Shown here one piece after another: positions 8,200 through 16,650 of a DNA stretch of 64,000 nucleotides. The translations under genes and the position numbers were made by a program. The first letter of the stretch is position 1. Each line of letters begins with the position of its first letter. A model generated the notes under the pieces. That model had not been told where the DNA came from. It saw only the letters and a program-made list of their open reading frames with translations, and did not search any database. Source of the DNA: Actinoplanes sichuanensis (GTDB lineage: Bacteria > Actinomycetota > Actinomycetes > Mycobacteriales > Micromonosporaceae); assembly GCF_033097365.1 (NCBI RefSeq), contig NZ_AP028461.1, positions 1 through 64,000 on the forward strand, given 5' to 3'.

Positions 8200-9678
8200 T
8201 CAGCCTTCCGTCCGCTGGCGCCAGGTGCTGATGAACTGTTCGTACTGGGCCGCGTGGGCGGCGCGTAGGGCGGCAATGAGGCGCAGGGCGTGGTCAGCCA
8301 GTTGCGCGGCGAGATCTGCCCGGCGATGCACGGGAGCGATCTGGCCGGACTCGGCGAAGCACGTCTCGAGTTCGGCGAAGCAGTTGTTGACGGCGGTCAC
8401 CAATGGAGGGATCGACTGGTGGCCGGTGGCATCGAGGGCGGACAGATCGGCGTCTGTCAGGAGCCTTTCGAGCCCCTGCGGCCCGTCGCTCCAGCTGTTT
8501 GAGAGAGGTCGTGGGGTAGGGAAGCCGGGTATCGCCCCGTTGGCCGTGTCGGCGAGATAGGTGAGGTATTTGAGGGTGTAGACGTAGAGGTCGACGATGG
8601 TGTCGAGGGTGCTTTCGTCTTCGGCGACCTCGGGTTTTTCGGCGACGACGGTGAGCCGGTCAACCTTGCGGGCGATGTTCGCCATGATCGAGATTTGTTC
8701 GCCGCGGCGTTTCCATGAGTCGCCGTAGGCGGCGTCCTTACGCCGGTGCAGCTCGGCCACCGCGGCGCGGAAGGTGTGTGCGGTCTCGGTTTCGTGCCCG
8801 GTGTGGGCGTCGGCATGGAGCACGGTCAGGCTTTGGGCACCGAGGTCGAGGCGGACGGTTCCGCCGCCGAGGCGCCGCAGGGCTCGCCAGGCCGTAAAGC
8901 CGGTGAGGATCGCCTTCTCCCAGTCGGCTGCTCGGTGGGCCGAGACTTCCAAGTGCGCGACCATAACCTGGATGGTGTCCAGGACGTCGTTGTCGATGTG
9001 GTCCTTGCCGTCGAGGTACTGATGGCGGCTGGCGTAGGCGAACACCAGGGCGGAGATGCCTTCTTCGATGGCGATGGCACGGCCGCCGTCTTCGGCCAGG
9101 TCGGTCTGCGGGTCGCTGCGGCGTTTGCGTTTCAGCAGGGCGCGCATGACGGGGGACCAGCCGAGGACGGCGGCGTACGACAGATGGAAGACGTCGTGGA
9201 AGTTGTAGCCGTCGGCGACGTGTGAGGCGTCGGTGATGGGGTCGCCGACCTGCTGGCCGTCGCAGGTCAGGACGGACACGTCGCAGCTGCCGTTATGGGT
9301 GACGGTGAACGTGAAGTCGGCCTGGCGGGGGAGTTGTTCGTGCGGTTCACGGTCGTTGTCGAACGGGATGCCGGGGGCGGGGGTTGGCCTCCACCGGTCA
9401 GTGATCTTGCTGAGGTTGGCGGTCGCGATGTCATCGAGCCCGAGGTTTAGATGGTTGGCGACGGTGGACAGATACCAGAGTGCGTCGCCGAGCTCCTCGC
9501 GCATGCGGGCGCGAAATTCCGGGTCGGCCGGCCCGTCGCGCAGTTGCTTCTTGTAGGCGGTCAGTACGGCTCCGGCTTCACCGGCCAAGCCGAGCAGGGC
9601 GACCACCACGGGGTCGCCGCCGCTGTGCAGGGGCTGGACGGTCTTGGCTGCAGAACCTTGGTACGCCGTCATATCCAC
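8200..9678 (-). CDS. MazG-like/DUF1599 (Nmad1) nucleotide-modification-associated protein
   Basis: 492 residues from a GTG at 9678, which has GGGAG eight bases upstream; an ATG at 9672 is an alternative. The first 90 residues match the MazG pyrophosphohydrolase pattern (LLGLAGEAGAVLTAYKK, EELGDALWYLS). A central segment (YNFHDVFHLSYAAVLGWSP, IAIEEGISALVFAYA) looks like a second helical NTP-pyrophosphohydrolase-like unit. The C-terminal part contains RRKDAAYGDSWKRRG, NIARKVDRL and LDTIVDLYVYTLKYL, typical of DUF1599/Nmad1. Known members lie near DNA-base-modification genes. Divergent from the ACP-XRE-IrrE-TS-like operon. Likely hydrolyses or channels a (modified) dNTP; substrate unknown. Confidence 0.75.
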   Translation of the reverse strand: MDMTAYQGSAAKTVQPLHSGGDPVVVALLGLAGEAGAVLTAYKKQLRDGPADPEFRARMREELGDALWYLSTVANHLNLGLDDIATANLSKITDRWRPTPAPGIPFDNDREPHEQLPRQADFTFTVTHNGSCDVSVLTCDGQQVGDPITDASHVADGYNFHDVFHLSYAAVLGWSPVMRALLKRKRRSDPQTDLAEDGGRAIAIEEGISALVFAYASRHQYLDGKDHIDNDVLDTIQVMVAHLEVSAHRAADWEKAILTGFTAWRALRRLGGGTVRLDLGAQSLTVLHADAHTGHETETAHTFRAAVAELHRRKDAAYGDSWKRRGEQISIMANIARKVDRLTVVAEKPEVAEDESTLDTIVDLYVYTLKYLTYLADTANGAIPGFPTPRPLSNSWSDGPQGLERLLTDADLSALDATGHQSIPPLVTAVNNCFAELETCFAESGQIAPVHRRADLAAQLADHALRLIAALRAAHAAQYEQFISTWRQRTEG

Positions 9679-9694
9679 GGCATGCACTCCCAGG

Positions 9695-9761
9695 GGGATG
9701 TTGGATCTTCCGACAATTCCTGCGGTCCTGTTTGAACATCCCACATGGAACGAGCTACAGT
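9695..9761 (+). promoter_or_regulatory. Promoter of the ACP/XRE/IrrE/TS-like operon with inverted repeat
   Basis: TTGAAC (9732-9737) and TACAGT (9756-9761) are spaced by 18 bp, a good sigma-70-type promoter reading towards the ATG at 9805. GGGATGTT (9695-9702) and AACATCCC (9735-9742) form an inverted repeat, with the right arm overlapping the -35 box. This would suit repression by the XRE protein encoded in the operon and could control the divergent gene too. The sites are seen; control is inferred. Confidence 0.5.
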
Positions 9762-9804
9762 CCAGCAGCAGGACGGAGAATCCGACATCGAGATAGGTTG
9801 ATCT

Positions 9805-10089
9805 ATGCGGAGCACCACTGGTCCCACGGTGGAGGAGATCATCGGCGTCGTCGTGCGTCTGCTCGCAGCCGAGAGCGGCGCCTCCGAGGCCGATGTGCGC
9901 GACGAACTGCAGCAGGGCGGCTGGGAAATGCCCATCGACTCGCTGCGCATCGTCGAAATCCTCACCCAGGTGGAACAGCAGTTCGACGTCGAAGTGCCCG
10001 CCGAGGTCGACTCCGCCCGGGCCACACGATCGGTACGCGCCTTCGCCGAACTCGTGCAAGCCGCCTGCATCACCCGCGATAGGAGCTAA
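9805..10089 (+). CDS. Acyl-carrier-protein-like protein
   Basis: 94 residues with a carrier-protein fold signature. The segment EMPIDSLRIVEILTQVEQQF carries the DSL motif whose Ser (about residue 53) normally receives 4'-phosphopantetheine. The following FDVEVPAEVDS and RAFAELVQAA fit ACP helices III and IV. The start has a helical lead (VEEIIGVVVRLLAAE). It opens an operon with XRE, ImmA/IrrE and thymidylate-synthase-like genes. No ketosynthase, adenylation or other carrier-protein partner lies nearby. Whether it is phosphopantetheinylated, and what it carries, is unknown. Confidence 0.75.
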   Translation: MRSTTGPTVEEIIGVVVRLLAAESGASEADVRDELQQGGWEMPIDSLRIVEILTQVEQQFDVEVPAEVDSARATRSVRAFAELVQAACITRDRS

Positions 10090-10094
10090 CGATC

Positions 10095-10520
10095 ATGACG
10101 ACACCAGGACCCGAGGCCGACAACCTCGGCGACGCGAACCTTCTCAGCGACCGGCTCAAGAAGACCCGGGAATACCTCAACTTCTCCCAGCAGTGGGTCT
10201 CCGAACGCACCGGCATCCCCCGCACCGCGATCAGCGAGATCGAACGAGGCTCCCGGCGCGTCGACAGCCTCGAACTCAAGAAACTAGCCCGGCTCTACCG
10301 CTACCCCGTCGGCTACTTCCTCGACGAGGACCTCGACGCGATCCCCGCCGAACACGCCGTCGTAGCGTTACCCCGCAAGCTGACGACCAACCTGCGCCCG
10401 GAGGACCTGACCCAAGTGATGAAGTTCGCCCAGTTCCTCGAGATGTCGCACCAAGCCGAGACCGAACCAGGCGGCGACAACGACCACCCCGTTCCCGAAC
10501 GCCGAGGAACCGCGTCGTGA
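10095..10520 (+). CDS. XRE-family regulator paired with ImmA/IrrE peptidase
   Basis: 141 residues. Helix-turn-helix at about residues 17-70: LLSDRLKKTREYLNFSQQWV, TGIPRTAISEIERGSRRVDS. The C-terminal part ends in an acidic Pro-rich tail that could be the peptidase-sensitive region. AGGAG lies 10 bases before the ATG. The stop overlaps the GTG of the peptidase gene (GTGA). The two genes form the usual XRE-COG2856 pair, in which a signal-activated peptidase inactivates the repressor. It probably represses this operon through the inverted repeat at 9695-9742. Confidence 0.85.
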   Translation: MTTPGPEADNLGDANLLSDRLKKTREYLNFSQQWVSERTGIPRTAISEIERGSRRVDSLELKKLARLYRYPVGYFLDEDLDAIPAEHAVVALPRKLTTNLRPEDLTQVMKFAQFLEMSHQAETEPGGDNDHPVPERRGTAS

Positions 10521-11464
10521 ACTGGTTGATGGCCCACCGGGTCGCCAGCATCGCTGCAGCCACCCTGCGCCGCCGGCTCGACCTGTCCGAGGACCATTAC
10601 GTCGACGTGTTCGCCGGGTTACGCCGCTGCGGGCTCGCCGTCATGGGCCAGGACATGCCGAGCCTGTTCGGCGTCTACCTCCCGCCGGCGCCCGGCCGTC
10701 ACGGCGGGATCTTCCTCAACACGACGATGGGTGAGGCGACGATCCGGCACACGGCGGCCCACGAACTCGGCCACGCCCAATTCGGCCACGAGCGGTGCCT
10801 CGCCGACGGACCCGACCCGTTCCTGGGCACACCCCGGGACAAATGGCCAGCAGAGGAGAAACAAGCCGAGGCGTTCGCCGCCTGGTTCCTGATGCCGATC
10901 CGGCTGGTCAAAGCGACCCTGACCCGGCTGGGACTGGACATCCCTCGCGAGGCGGCCGACGTGTATCAGCTGTCACTGCACCTGGGCACGTCCTACCGCG
11001 GAACGCTGCGACACCTGCAGCATCTGCGGATGGTGCAGTCGCAGGTGGCCCGCGGCTGGGCGACAGTGCAGCCGGCACGGCTGAGGGCTCGTCTCAGCGG
11101 TCAGGCCGAGCAGAGCCCGCCACGGGTCTGGGACCTGCGCAGCCTGACCGAGGGAAGCCGGCTGGCGGTCGAGCAGGGCGACCGGCTTATCGTGCGGGCG
11201 CCCGGCCTCGGCGCCGACCCTGAGGTCACCGGTCCGGCCGGCATCCGCACGCTCAGCACGCCGTACGCGCTCGCACCCGGTGACGGCGTCGAACTTGACG
11301 TCACCGCCGGCATCGACGCCGAATCGACGCTGACGCTGAGCTCCCACGACCGCACACAGACGTGGTCGGCCACGCTTCTTGCCACACCTGAGGGCCATCG
11401 GGGCCTGATCGCTCCGCCGAGTCGTCACGTCCTGGTCGGCCCGGTGAACGGAGTACGGCAGTGA
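10517..11464 (+). CDS. ImmA/IrrE-family metallopeptidase
   Basis: 315 residues from a GTG at 10517 overlapping the XRE stop. The zinc-binding HELGH is at residues 82-86 (TAAHELGHAQFGHERC), with a downstream acidic helix (EEKQAEAFAAWFLMP) supplying the third ligand. The C-terminal 130 residues (from about WDLRSLTEGSRLAVEQGD) are beta-rich and may be a sensor module. Compared with the peptidase at 1940-2812 it is a different lineage. It is followed with 4-bp overlap by the thymidylate-synthase-like gene, so control and catalysis are coupled in one operon. Confidence 0.85.
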   Translation: MNWLMAHRVASIAAATLRRRLDLSEDHYVDVFAGLRRCGLAVMGQDMPSLFGVYLPPAPGRHGGIFLNTTMGEATIRHTAAHELGHAQFGHERCLADGPDPFLGTPRDKWPAEEKQAEAFAAWFLMPIRLVKATLTRLGLDIPREAADVYQLSLHLGTSYRGTLRHLQHLRMVQSQVARGWATVQPARLRARLSGQAEQSPPRVWDLRSLTEGSRLAVEQGDRLIVRAPGLGADPEVTGPAGIRTLSTPYALAPGDGVELDVTAGIDAESTLTLSSHDRTQTWSATLLATPEGHRGLIAPPSRHVLVGPVNGVRQ

Positions 11465-12231
11465 GTTTGATCAGTGTGCAGGCACCGGACGTCTCCACCG
11501 CGTGGCTGGCCGCCGCACGGCGTCTCATCAGCGAGCCAAAACGTAAGGCGATCCACACCGTGACCCGCATCGTCGATCCGACAGGGGAGACGCCCGCCAT
11601 CCGGGCCGCCGTGGACCAGTTGCTGGCCGGCCCCAACCTGCAGGGCGTCGACACGGTGGCGAACACGATCTTTCCCGAGGCGATCGCCCGCACCTGCCGC
11701 GACCACGCACACCTGGTCGAACGGTACCTTCTGATGTACCCGGTGCTGCGCAAGCGGTTCGCCAAGAACGAACGCGGTACCTACTTCGGCCGGTTGATCC
11801 AGTACCCGACCACTAAGCAACCGTTCGACCAGATCGGCGCTGTCATCAGCCGGATCCTCATCGAGCGCCGCGGCGGTAACCCGAAAACGGCCCGATACGA
11901 GACGACCGTGGCCTTCCCGGAAGACGCCGCGAACGCCCCGATCTACGTTCCCGGAACGGACAACAGCCCGATGGCCTTCCCTTGCCTGAGCCACTGCTCG
12001 TTCCAGGCCGACACCGAAGGCCGGGTCCACCTGCTGGCAACCTACCGCAGCCAGTACCTCGTCCAGCGCGGCTACGGCAACTACCTCGGCCTGGGCCGGC
12101 TCCTGGCCCACGTCGCCCAGCAGGCCGGCATGCAGGTCGGGCACCTGACCGTCGTCGCCGGCCACGCGTACCTCGATCCGCCCGTCACGCCGGTCCGCGA
12201 CATGCTCAAGCGCTTTCCCGACGCTGCCTAA
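11461..12231 (+). CDS. Thymidylate-synthase-like protein
   Basis: 256 residues. The last 90 residues align by motif with thymidylate synthase and dNMP hydroxymethylases: FPCLSHCSFQ holds the candidate nucleophile (Cys175 or Cys179), ATYRSQYLVQRGYGNYLGLG gives the Tyr-Arg-Ser and Asn207 positions that read nucleotide and phosphate, and VVAGHAYL the usual H-x-Y (H235). It is not the housekeeping ThyA: the active-site loop differs and the N-terminal 150 residues diverge. Known relatives methylate or hydroxymethylate dUMP or dCMP. Operonic with an ACP-like protein, XRE and ImmA/IrrE. Likely makes or processes a modified pyrimidine nucleotide; the substrate is not predictable. Confidence 0.75.
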   Translation: MSLISVQAPDVSTAWLAAARRLISEPKRKAIHTVTRIVDPTGETPAIRAAVDQLLAGPNLQGVDTVANTIFPEAIARTCRDHAHLVERYLLMYPVLRKRFAKNERGTYFGRLIQYPTTKQPFDQIGAVISRILIERRGGNPKTARYETTVAFPEDAANAPIYVPGTDNSPMAFPCLSHCSFQADTEGRVHLLATYRSQYLVQRGYGNYLGLGRLLAHVAQQAGMQVGHLTVVAGHAYLDPPVTPVRDMLKRFPDAA

Positions 12232-12243
12232 GGGCAGCGACGC

Positions 12244-12513
12244 TCAACGCCCGGACTGTCGATTCCGGCGCGTGCCTGCCGTGTCCAGAACGCTGATGAC
12301 AGCCGGATCATCCAACGCGGTAAGACATTCGTCGGCATAAGCCGAAAACTCGGCCAGCGTCGCCACCAGTCGCGGGTCGGTGACATTGATGTAGCTGCTG
12401 TCCACATGCAGATCCCGGTGGATACGCGCGCCGAGCTGATCCAGCGCGGCAGCCAGGACGGTCACAGCGTCGACGTACGCCGGGTCGTCACCGGTGTGCT
12501 GCTGGGTCGACAT
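12244..12513 (-). CDS. Small hypothetical protein
   Basis: 89 residues, not recognised. It reads as a helical, acidic protein (AYVDAVTVLAAALDQLGARI, LVATLAEFSAYADECLTALD) with no Cys pair, transmembrane segment or DNA-binding motif. A GAG-rich stretch precedes the ATG at 2513+10,000 (12513). It is convergent with the thymidylate-synthase-like operon, ending 12 bp after that stop. Composition and codon use look genuine. Function unknown. Confidence 0.55.
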   Translation of the reverse strand: MSTQQHTGDDPAYVDAVTVLAAALDQLGARIHRDLHVDSSYINVTDPRLVATLAEFSAYADECLTALDDPAVISVLDTAGTRRNRQSGR

Positions 12514-12963
12514 CGAACGCTCCTCAGAGGGTTGGGGACGAGTCTGCGATCATGCCGCAGACGGCGCTGCGACGGCACACCGGCCACTGATCTGCCCGGC
12601 AAACCGGGCCGTCAACGCTGGAGCGGCCCGTCGTCAGCATCAATTCCTGGGAAGAGACCACCGAACGGGTAGTCGGACCCCTCAGACGAACAACGCAGTC
12701 ACCGGCCCGCGCGTTGCGCTGCCCCCACATTCCGGTGACACGCGAGGGGAACCCGCCGCGATCGCGTCGACGCCGCAGCGCCGGTGCAAGCCACGACGAA
12801 CCCTGATCGCTGGAGTTCCGTCACCCACGCAGCCGGCGTCCCCACCACCGACCTCGACACCCGCACCCTGACCCACCGGAAACCACCCTGGGACAACCAG
12901 AACCGCCCACCCAGCGTCCCTGCTCCATCAGCACCGGGCTGACACAACCTCAAAGGAGCCGCC
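12514..12963. other. Intergenic region, 450 bp
   Basis: No convincing coding frame. It separates the small minus-strand gene from the methyltransferase gene and must hold promoters for both. AAAGGAG at about 12952-12958 is the ribosome binding site of the methyltransferase gene. Confidence 0.5.
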
Positions 12964-13923
12964 ATGCACGACGACGACCTCACCAAACTCGCCGCCGACC
13001 TCGAAACCGAACTGCTCAACGGCGCCACGACCGTAGCCATCCTCGGCGCCACCCCCACCGCCCTCAGAATCATCGCGCGGCTCGCCGCCACCGGACTTGA
13101 CACCTGCATCCACGGCATCTACACCGACCAGTGCATCACTGCATCGCTGCGTGTGCCCCTGCGAGCTCTGCACGAACTACGCGATCCCGCGATCGACGTC
13201 GTGGTCGTCGCTGACGACGCCGACAAGCAAACACTGCTACAGGCGGCGCTACCGCACCTCACCGGTACCCCGAAAGTCCTGGTCGCCGGCTACGGCCACC
13301 TCGCCTACCGCGACCCCGGCTACCATCGGGAACTGGCCGCCCTGCTGGTGCCGTCACTGGCCAACGGCTACCCCAACACGCTGCCCCACCTGCACCAGTG
13401 CCTGACAAACGCCGCCCGGCTCGGCCTCAACGGCGTCGTCGCCGAGTTCGGCATGCACAAAGGCGGCACCACCATGTTCCTGTCGCGCATCATCGAGCAA
13501 CTCGGCGTCGACTGGCCCGTCATCGGCTTCGACACCTTCACCGGTTTTCCGGCCCGCCGCAGCCCTCTGGACATGTACGACCATCCCGATTGTGTGTTCA
13601 CCGACCTCGACGCCGTACGCCGCTACTTCACCGGCCGCAACGTGGACATCGTCGCCGGTGACATCACCGCCACCGCCGGGCGCCTCGACACCGAAGACCT
13701 GGTCTGCACCTTCATCGACACCGACAACTACACCCCGGCCCGCGCCGCGATCACCATCGTCCAGGAACGCACCGTGGTCGGCGGGGCGATCGTCTTCGAC
13801 CACTTCACCGGCGTCGACCGGTTCCGTTACACCCTCGGCGAACGCATTGCCGCACTACCTCTTCTGGAGGACCCCCGCTACTTCCACCTACACGGAACAG
13901 GTGTCTTCTACCGCCAGCGGTAG
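12964..13923 (+). CDS. TylF/MycF-family SAM-dependent methyltransferase with N-terminal Rossmann-like domain
   Basis: 319 residues. The first 130 residues form a nucleotide-binding-like domain (GATTVAILGATPTALRI, IDVVVVADDADK) of the kind found ahead of some sugar methyltransferases. The C-terminal part has the TylF-family SAM-binding motif VVAEFGMHKGGTTMFLSRII, then VIGFDTFTGFP and the metal/substrate motif FIDTDNYTPARAAI, ending VFDHFTG. Relatives O-methylate sugars. AAAGGAG with good spacing sets the start. It lies 31 bp before the HMUDK-helical-like gene, so both may modify the same product; a nucleotide-linked sugar or base is inferred. Confidence 0.8.
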   Translation: MHDDDLTKLAADLETELLNGATTVAILGATPTALRIIARLAATGLDTCIHGIYTDQCITASLRVPLRALHELRDPAIDVVVVADDADKQTLLQAALPHLTGTPKVLVAGYGHLAYRDPGYHRELAALLVPSLANGYPNTLPHLHQCLTNAARLGLNGVVAEFGMHKGGTTMFLSRIIEQLGVDWPVIGFDTFTGFPARRSPLDMYDHPDCVFTDLDAVRRYFTGRNVDIVAGDITATAGRLDTEDLVCTFIDTDNYTPARAAITIVQERTVVGGAIVFDHFTGVDRFRYTLGERIAALPLLEDPRYFHLHGTGVFYRQR

Positions 13924-13954
13924 CCGCAGGGCTTGCCAAGACCGTTAGGTTGGC

Positions 13955-14992
13955 GTGATGACCCGGCGACCGCCCACGCCCCGCAAAGGCGTCTACGAGC
14001 TGTACTGGTACTACGCCAGCCAACGCCAGGCCATGTTCGAACAACGCGTCGCCGGCGAACCCGCCCCCTGGAGCAGCGACCCCATCCTGGCCGTCTACAA
14101 GTTCTGCAACGTCTACCGCGCCGCCGACCGCGTCAGCCAATACATGATCCGCGATGTCTGCTACCACGACGAAGACTGCAGCCCACAGGACCGGATCTTC
14201 CAGATCATCGCCTTCCGCACCTTCAGCAAGATCGACACCTGGCGGACCGTCCGCGCCCACCTCGGCCGCTACCCCACCCTCGACGACCTCGCCGACGGCA
14301 GCTTCACCACCGCGCTCGAGCACGCCGGCCACACCAACGGCGGCCTCTACACCGGCGCCTTCATTCTCTGCGCCACCGACGCCTACGGCCAGGGCCGCAA
14401 ACACCTCAACCACGTCGAGCTCTGGCGCCACATGTTCCTCGCCGACGACCTCGCCGACCGCATCCTCGACGCGACCAGCCTGCGGCACGTCTACGACCTG
14501 CTGCACGGCTACCCGCTCATGGGCGACTTCATGTCCTACCAGACCGCGATCGACCTCAACTACTCGGCGCTGGTCAACTTCAGCGAGAACGACTTCACCC
14601 AGCCCGGACCCGGAGCCCTGCGCGGCATCCGCAAATGCTTCGAAGATCTCGGCGCCTACAAACCGGCCGACGTGATCATGTGGATGCAGCAACACCAGGC
14701 CGAGGAAATGGACCGTCTTGGCCTACCGTTCAACGGCCTCTACGGCAGGCCCCTGCACGCCATCGACTGCCAAGGCCTGTTCTGCGAAACCGACAAATAC
14801 TGCCGCGAAAAAGTCCCCGAACTCGCCAGTGCCCGCAGCCGCATCAAAGCCCGCTTCACCCAGAACCTTGCGCCCATTCAGCTATTTTTCCCACCGAAGT
14901 GGGGCATAAGCCCAGCCGCGTACGCCGCCACCCACGATGGGCCACCGGCCCAGCTGGCTGTCACACCACCGGGCGAACTGATCGGCCATTGA
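13955..14992 (+). CDS. 5-hmdU DNA kinase helical-domain (aGPT-Pplase) family protein
   Basis: 345 residues. The N-terminal WYYASQRQAMFEQR followed by PWSSDPILAVYKFCNVYRAA and DRVSQYMIRDV matches the pattern of the domain first predicted as alpha-glutamyl/putrescinyl-thymine pyrophosphorylase and later found in 5-hydroxymethyl-dU DNA kinases of phages with hypermodified thymine. No Walker A kinase loop is visible, so this is a stand-alone helical-domain protein. The C-terminal half continues helical with a Cys-rich patch (IDCQGLFCETDKYC). The thymidylate-synthase-like and Nmad1 genes nearby support a base-modification role. Exact activity is unknown. Confidence 0.7.
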   Translation: MMTRRPPTPRKGVYELYWYYASQRQAMFEQRVAGEPAPWSSDPILAVYKFCNVYRAADRVSQYMIRDVCYHDEDCSPQDRIFQIIAFRTFSKIDTWRTVRAHLGRYPTLDDLADGSFTTALEHAGHTNGGLYTGAFILCATDAYGQGRKHLNHVELWRHMFLADDLADRILDATSLRHVYDLLHGYPLMGDFMSYQTAIDLNYSALVNFSENDFTQPGPGALRGIRKCFEDLGAYKPADVIMWMQQHQAEEMDRLGLPFNGLYGRPLHAIDCQGLFCETDKYCREKVPELASARSRIKARFTQNLAPIQLFFPPKWGISPAAYAATHDGPPAQLAVTPPGELIGH

Positions 14993-15182
14993 CAATGGAT
15001 TCCCCGTTCGCGACGTGATGCGGCGGACCCACAACGCAGTGCCAGGATGAGCCCGTCAGCCATGGCAGTGGCACCGTCGGCGCCCCTTGCAACAGCGCAA
15101 CCTTTCCGGCCGGCGCCGAAGACAGCTTGCCAGTGCCGGCCAAACCGTCCTTCGCGTCCCCGCAGCACGGCACACTGAAGCC

Positions 15183-16650
15183 GTGACGATCGGGCACGAC
15201 CACAGCGACGGGGCGCTACGCATCGAGGTCGCCCTCAACTCGCCAACCGGCCGGTTCGATCTCCGGATCGTTGACGAGGGCCCGCGGACGCTGACCGCGC
15301 AGGAGAAGCAACTAATCCTGGCTGACGCCCTACGCAGCGTCACACCCCGGCCCGAGACCACCGGAGGACAGGCGTCGGCTTCACGCATTCCCGTCGGGAG
15401 TTGGGGAACCATCCATCACGTCGAACAAGGACCGGGCAAATGGCGGGCCTGGGCGACGTTCCGGGATACCGACGAGGTGACTCGTGTGGTGCAGGCACAC
15501 GCGAGCAGCCGCCAGCGGGCAGAAACCAAACTGATCGCGAAGCTCGGAGACCGAGCCCACCACGAACTGACCGCCACGACACGGGTGAGCAGCCTGGCCG
15601 ATCTTTGGCTCGAGGAAATCAAGATGGAGGGGCGCATCCTCACGCAGACCGTCGACCGCTACACCGGATGCCTGCGTCAAACCGTGCTCCCCGGGTTCGG
15701 CGAGCTGCGCATCAACGAGCTGACAGTCGGGCGACTCGATCGATTCCTCAAAACGCTCGCCAAGGCCAAACCGTCGCAGGCACGCAACGCCAAAGTCGTG
15801 CTGAAACAGATGCTGTCGATGGCCGTACGGCACGGCGCCATCGCGGCCAACCCCATACGCGAAATTGGGCAGCTTCCCCGGGCCAGACGGCCGGTCAACG
15901 CACTCACGCTCGATGAACTCGGCATCATCCGTGCGGCCATCGAGCTGCGGCAGCATCGACGCGGCGCTGGACCTCGTCGCAACGGCAACCTCGCCGACAT
16001 CGTCGAGCTACTGATCGCCACCGGCGCCCGGGATCGGCGAAGTCCTGGCGCTGCGATGGCAGGACATCGACCTTGACGACGACTGCCCGACCGCAACGAT
16101 CTGCGGAACGATCGTCTTCGTTAAGGGGCAAGGCTTCTCGCGGCAGGACCGCACGAAGACCGACGCCGGGTTCCGGACAGTGATCTTGCCGGGTTTCGTC
16201 GTCGATGTGTTGTGGCGGCGATTCAACGACCGTGCGCATCCGGCCCGCGGCCAGCACAGCATCAACGCTGTCTTCGCGAGCCGCAACGACACCTGGCTTT
16301 CGCCCTACAACGTCGGCCGGCAGTGGCGTGAAGTGCGCAACCAAGCCGGGTTGGAGTGGGTCACGCTGCACGTTTTCCGTAAGACAGTAGCCACGGTGCT
16401 CGACGATGCCGGCAAGACCAAGGAGGCGTCGCGCCAGCTCGGACACGCCAGCGAAGAAGTCACCAAGGCCTATTACATCGCCAAACCGAAGCTCGTGCCG
16501 GACGTCACCGACGTCCTGGACGCACTCGGACCCCGCCCCAGATCGATCACCGAAGCCATCCTGGCCGAAAAGAGCGCGCTTGCTCGGCCGATAGAAGGTG
16601 CCTTGTGCGGCTCTGCGGTGCGGCAAGCGGTCGCCGTGCCGCCACCGTGA
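15183..16650 (+). pseudogene. Tyrosine recombinase (integrase), frameshifted
   Basis: Tyrosine recombinase of about 485 residues starting near the GTG at 15183. The N-terminal arm-binding part (VGSWGTIHHVEQGPGKWRAW) and core-binding domain (LADLWLEEIKMEGRILTQTV) are followed by the catalytic domain. At about 16029-16032 one extra G in CCCGGGATC shifts the frame: ATGAR must be joined to IGEVLALRWQDIDLDDD. The rest is good: LHVFRKTVATVLDDAGKTKE (HxxR variant), QLGHASEEVTKAYY with the Tyr nucleophile. If the indel is real the integrase is dead. Probably belongs to the element carrying the defence island. Confidence 0.85.

Noticed and set aside
8200..10059. N-terminal extension of the MazG/Nmad1 protein to 10059
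   Set aside because: The extra part is antisense to the ACP-like gene and has shadow-like composition; GTG 9678 with GGGAG is better.
9893..10516. N-terminal extension of the second ImmA/IrrE protein
   Set aside because: Overlaps the XRE gene in another frame and is Arg/Pro-rich; GTG 10517 overlaps the XRE stop.
13805..14695. 296-residue minus-strand frame
   Set aside because: Antisense shadow of the HMUDK-helical-like gene, which has recognisable motifs and a coherent start.
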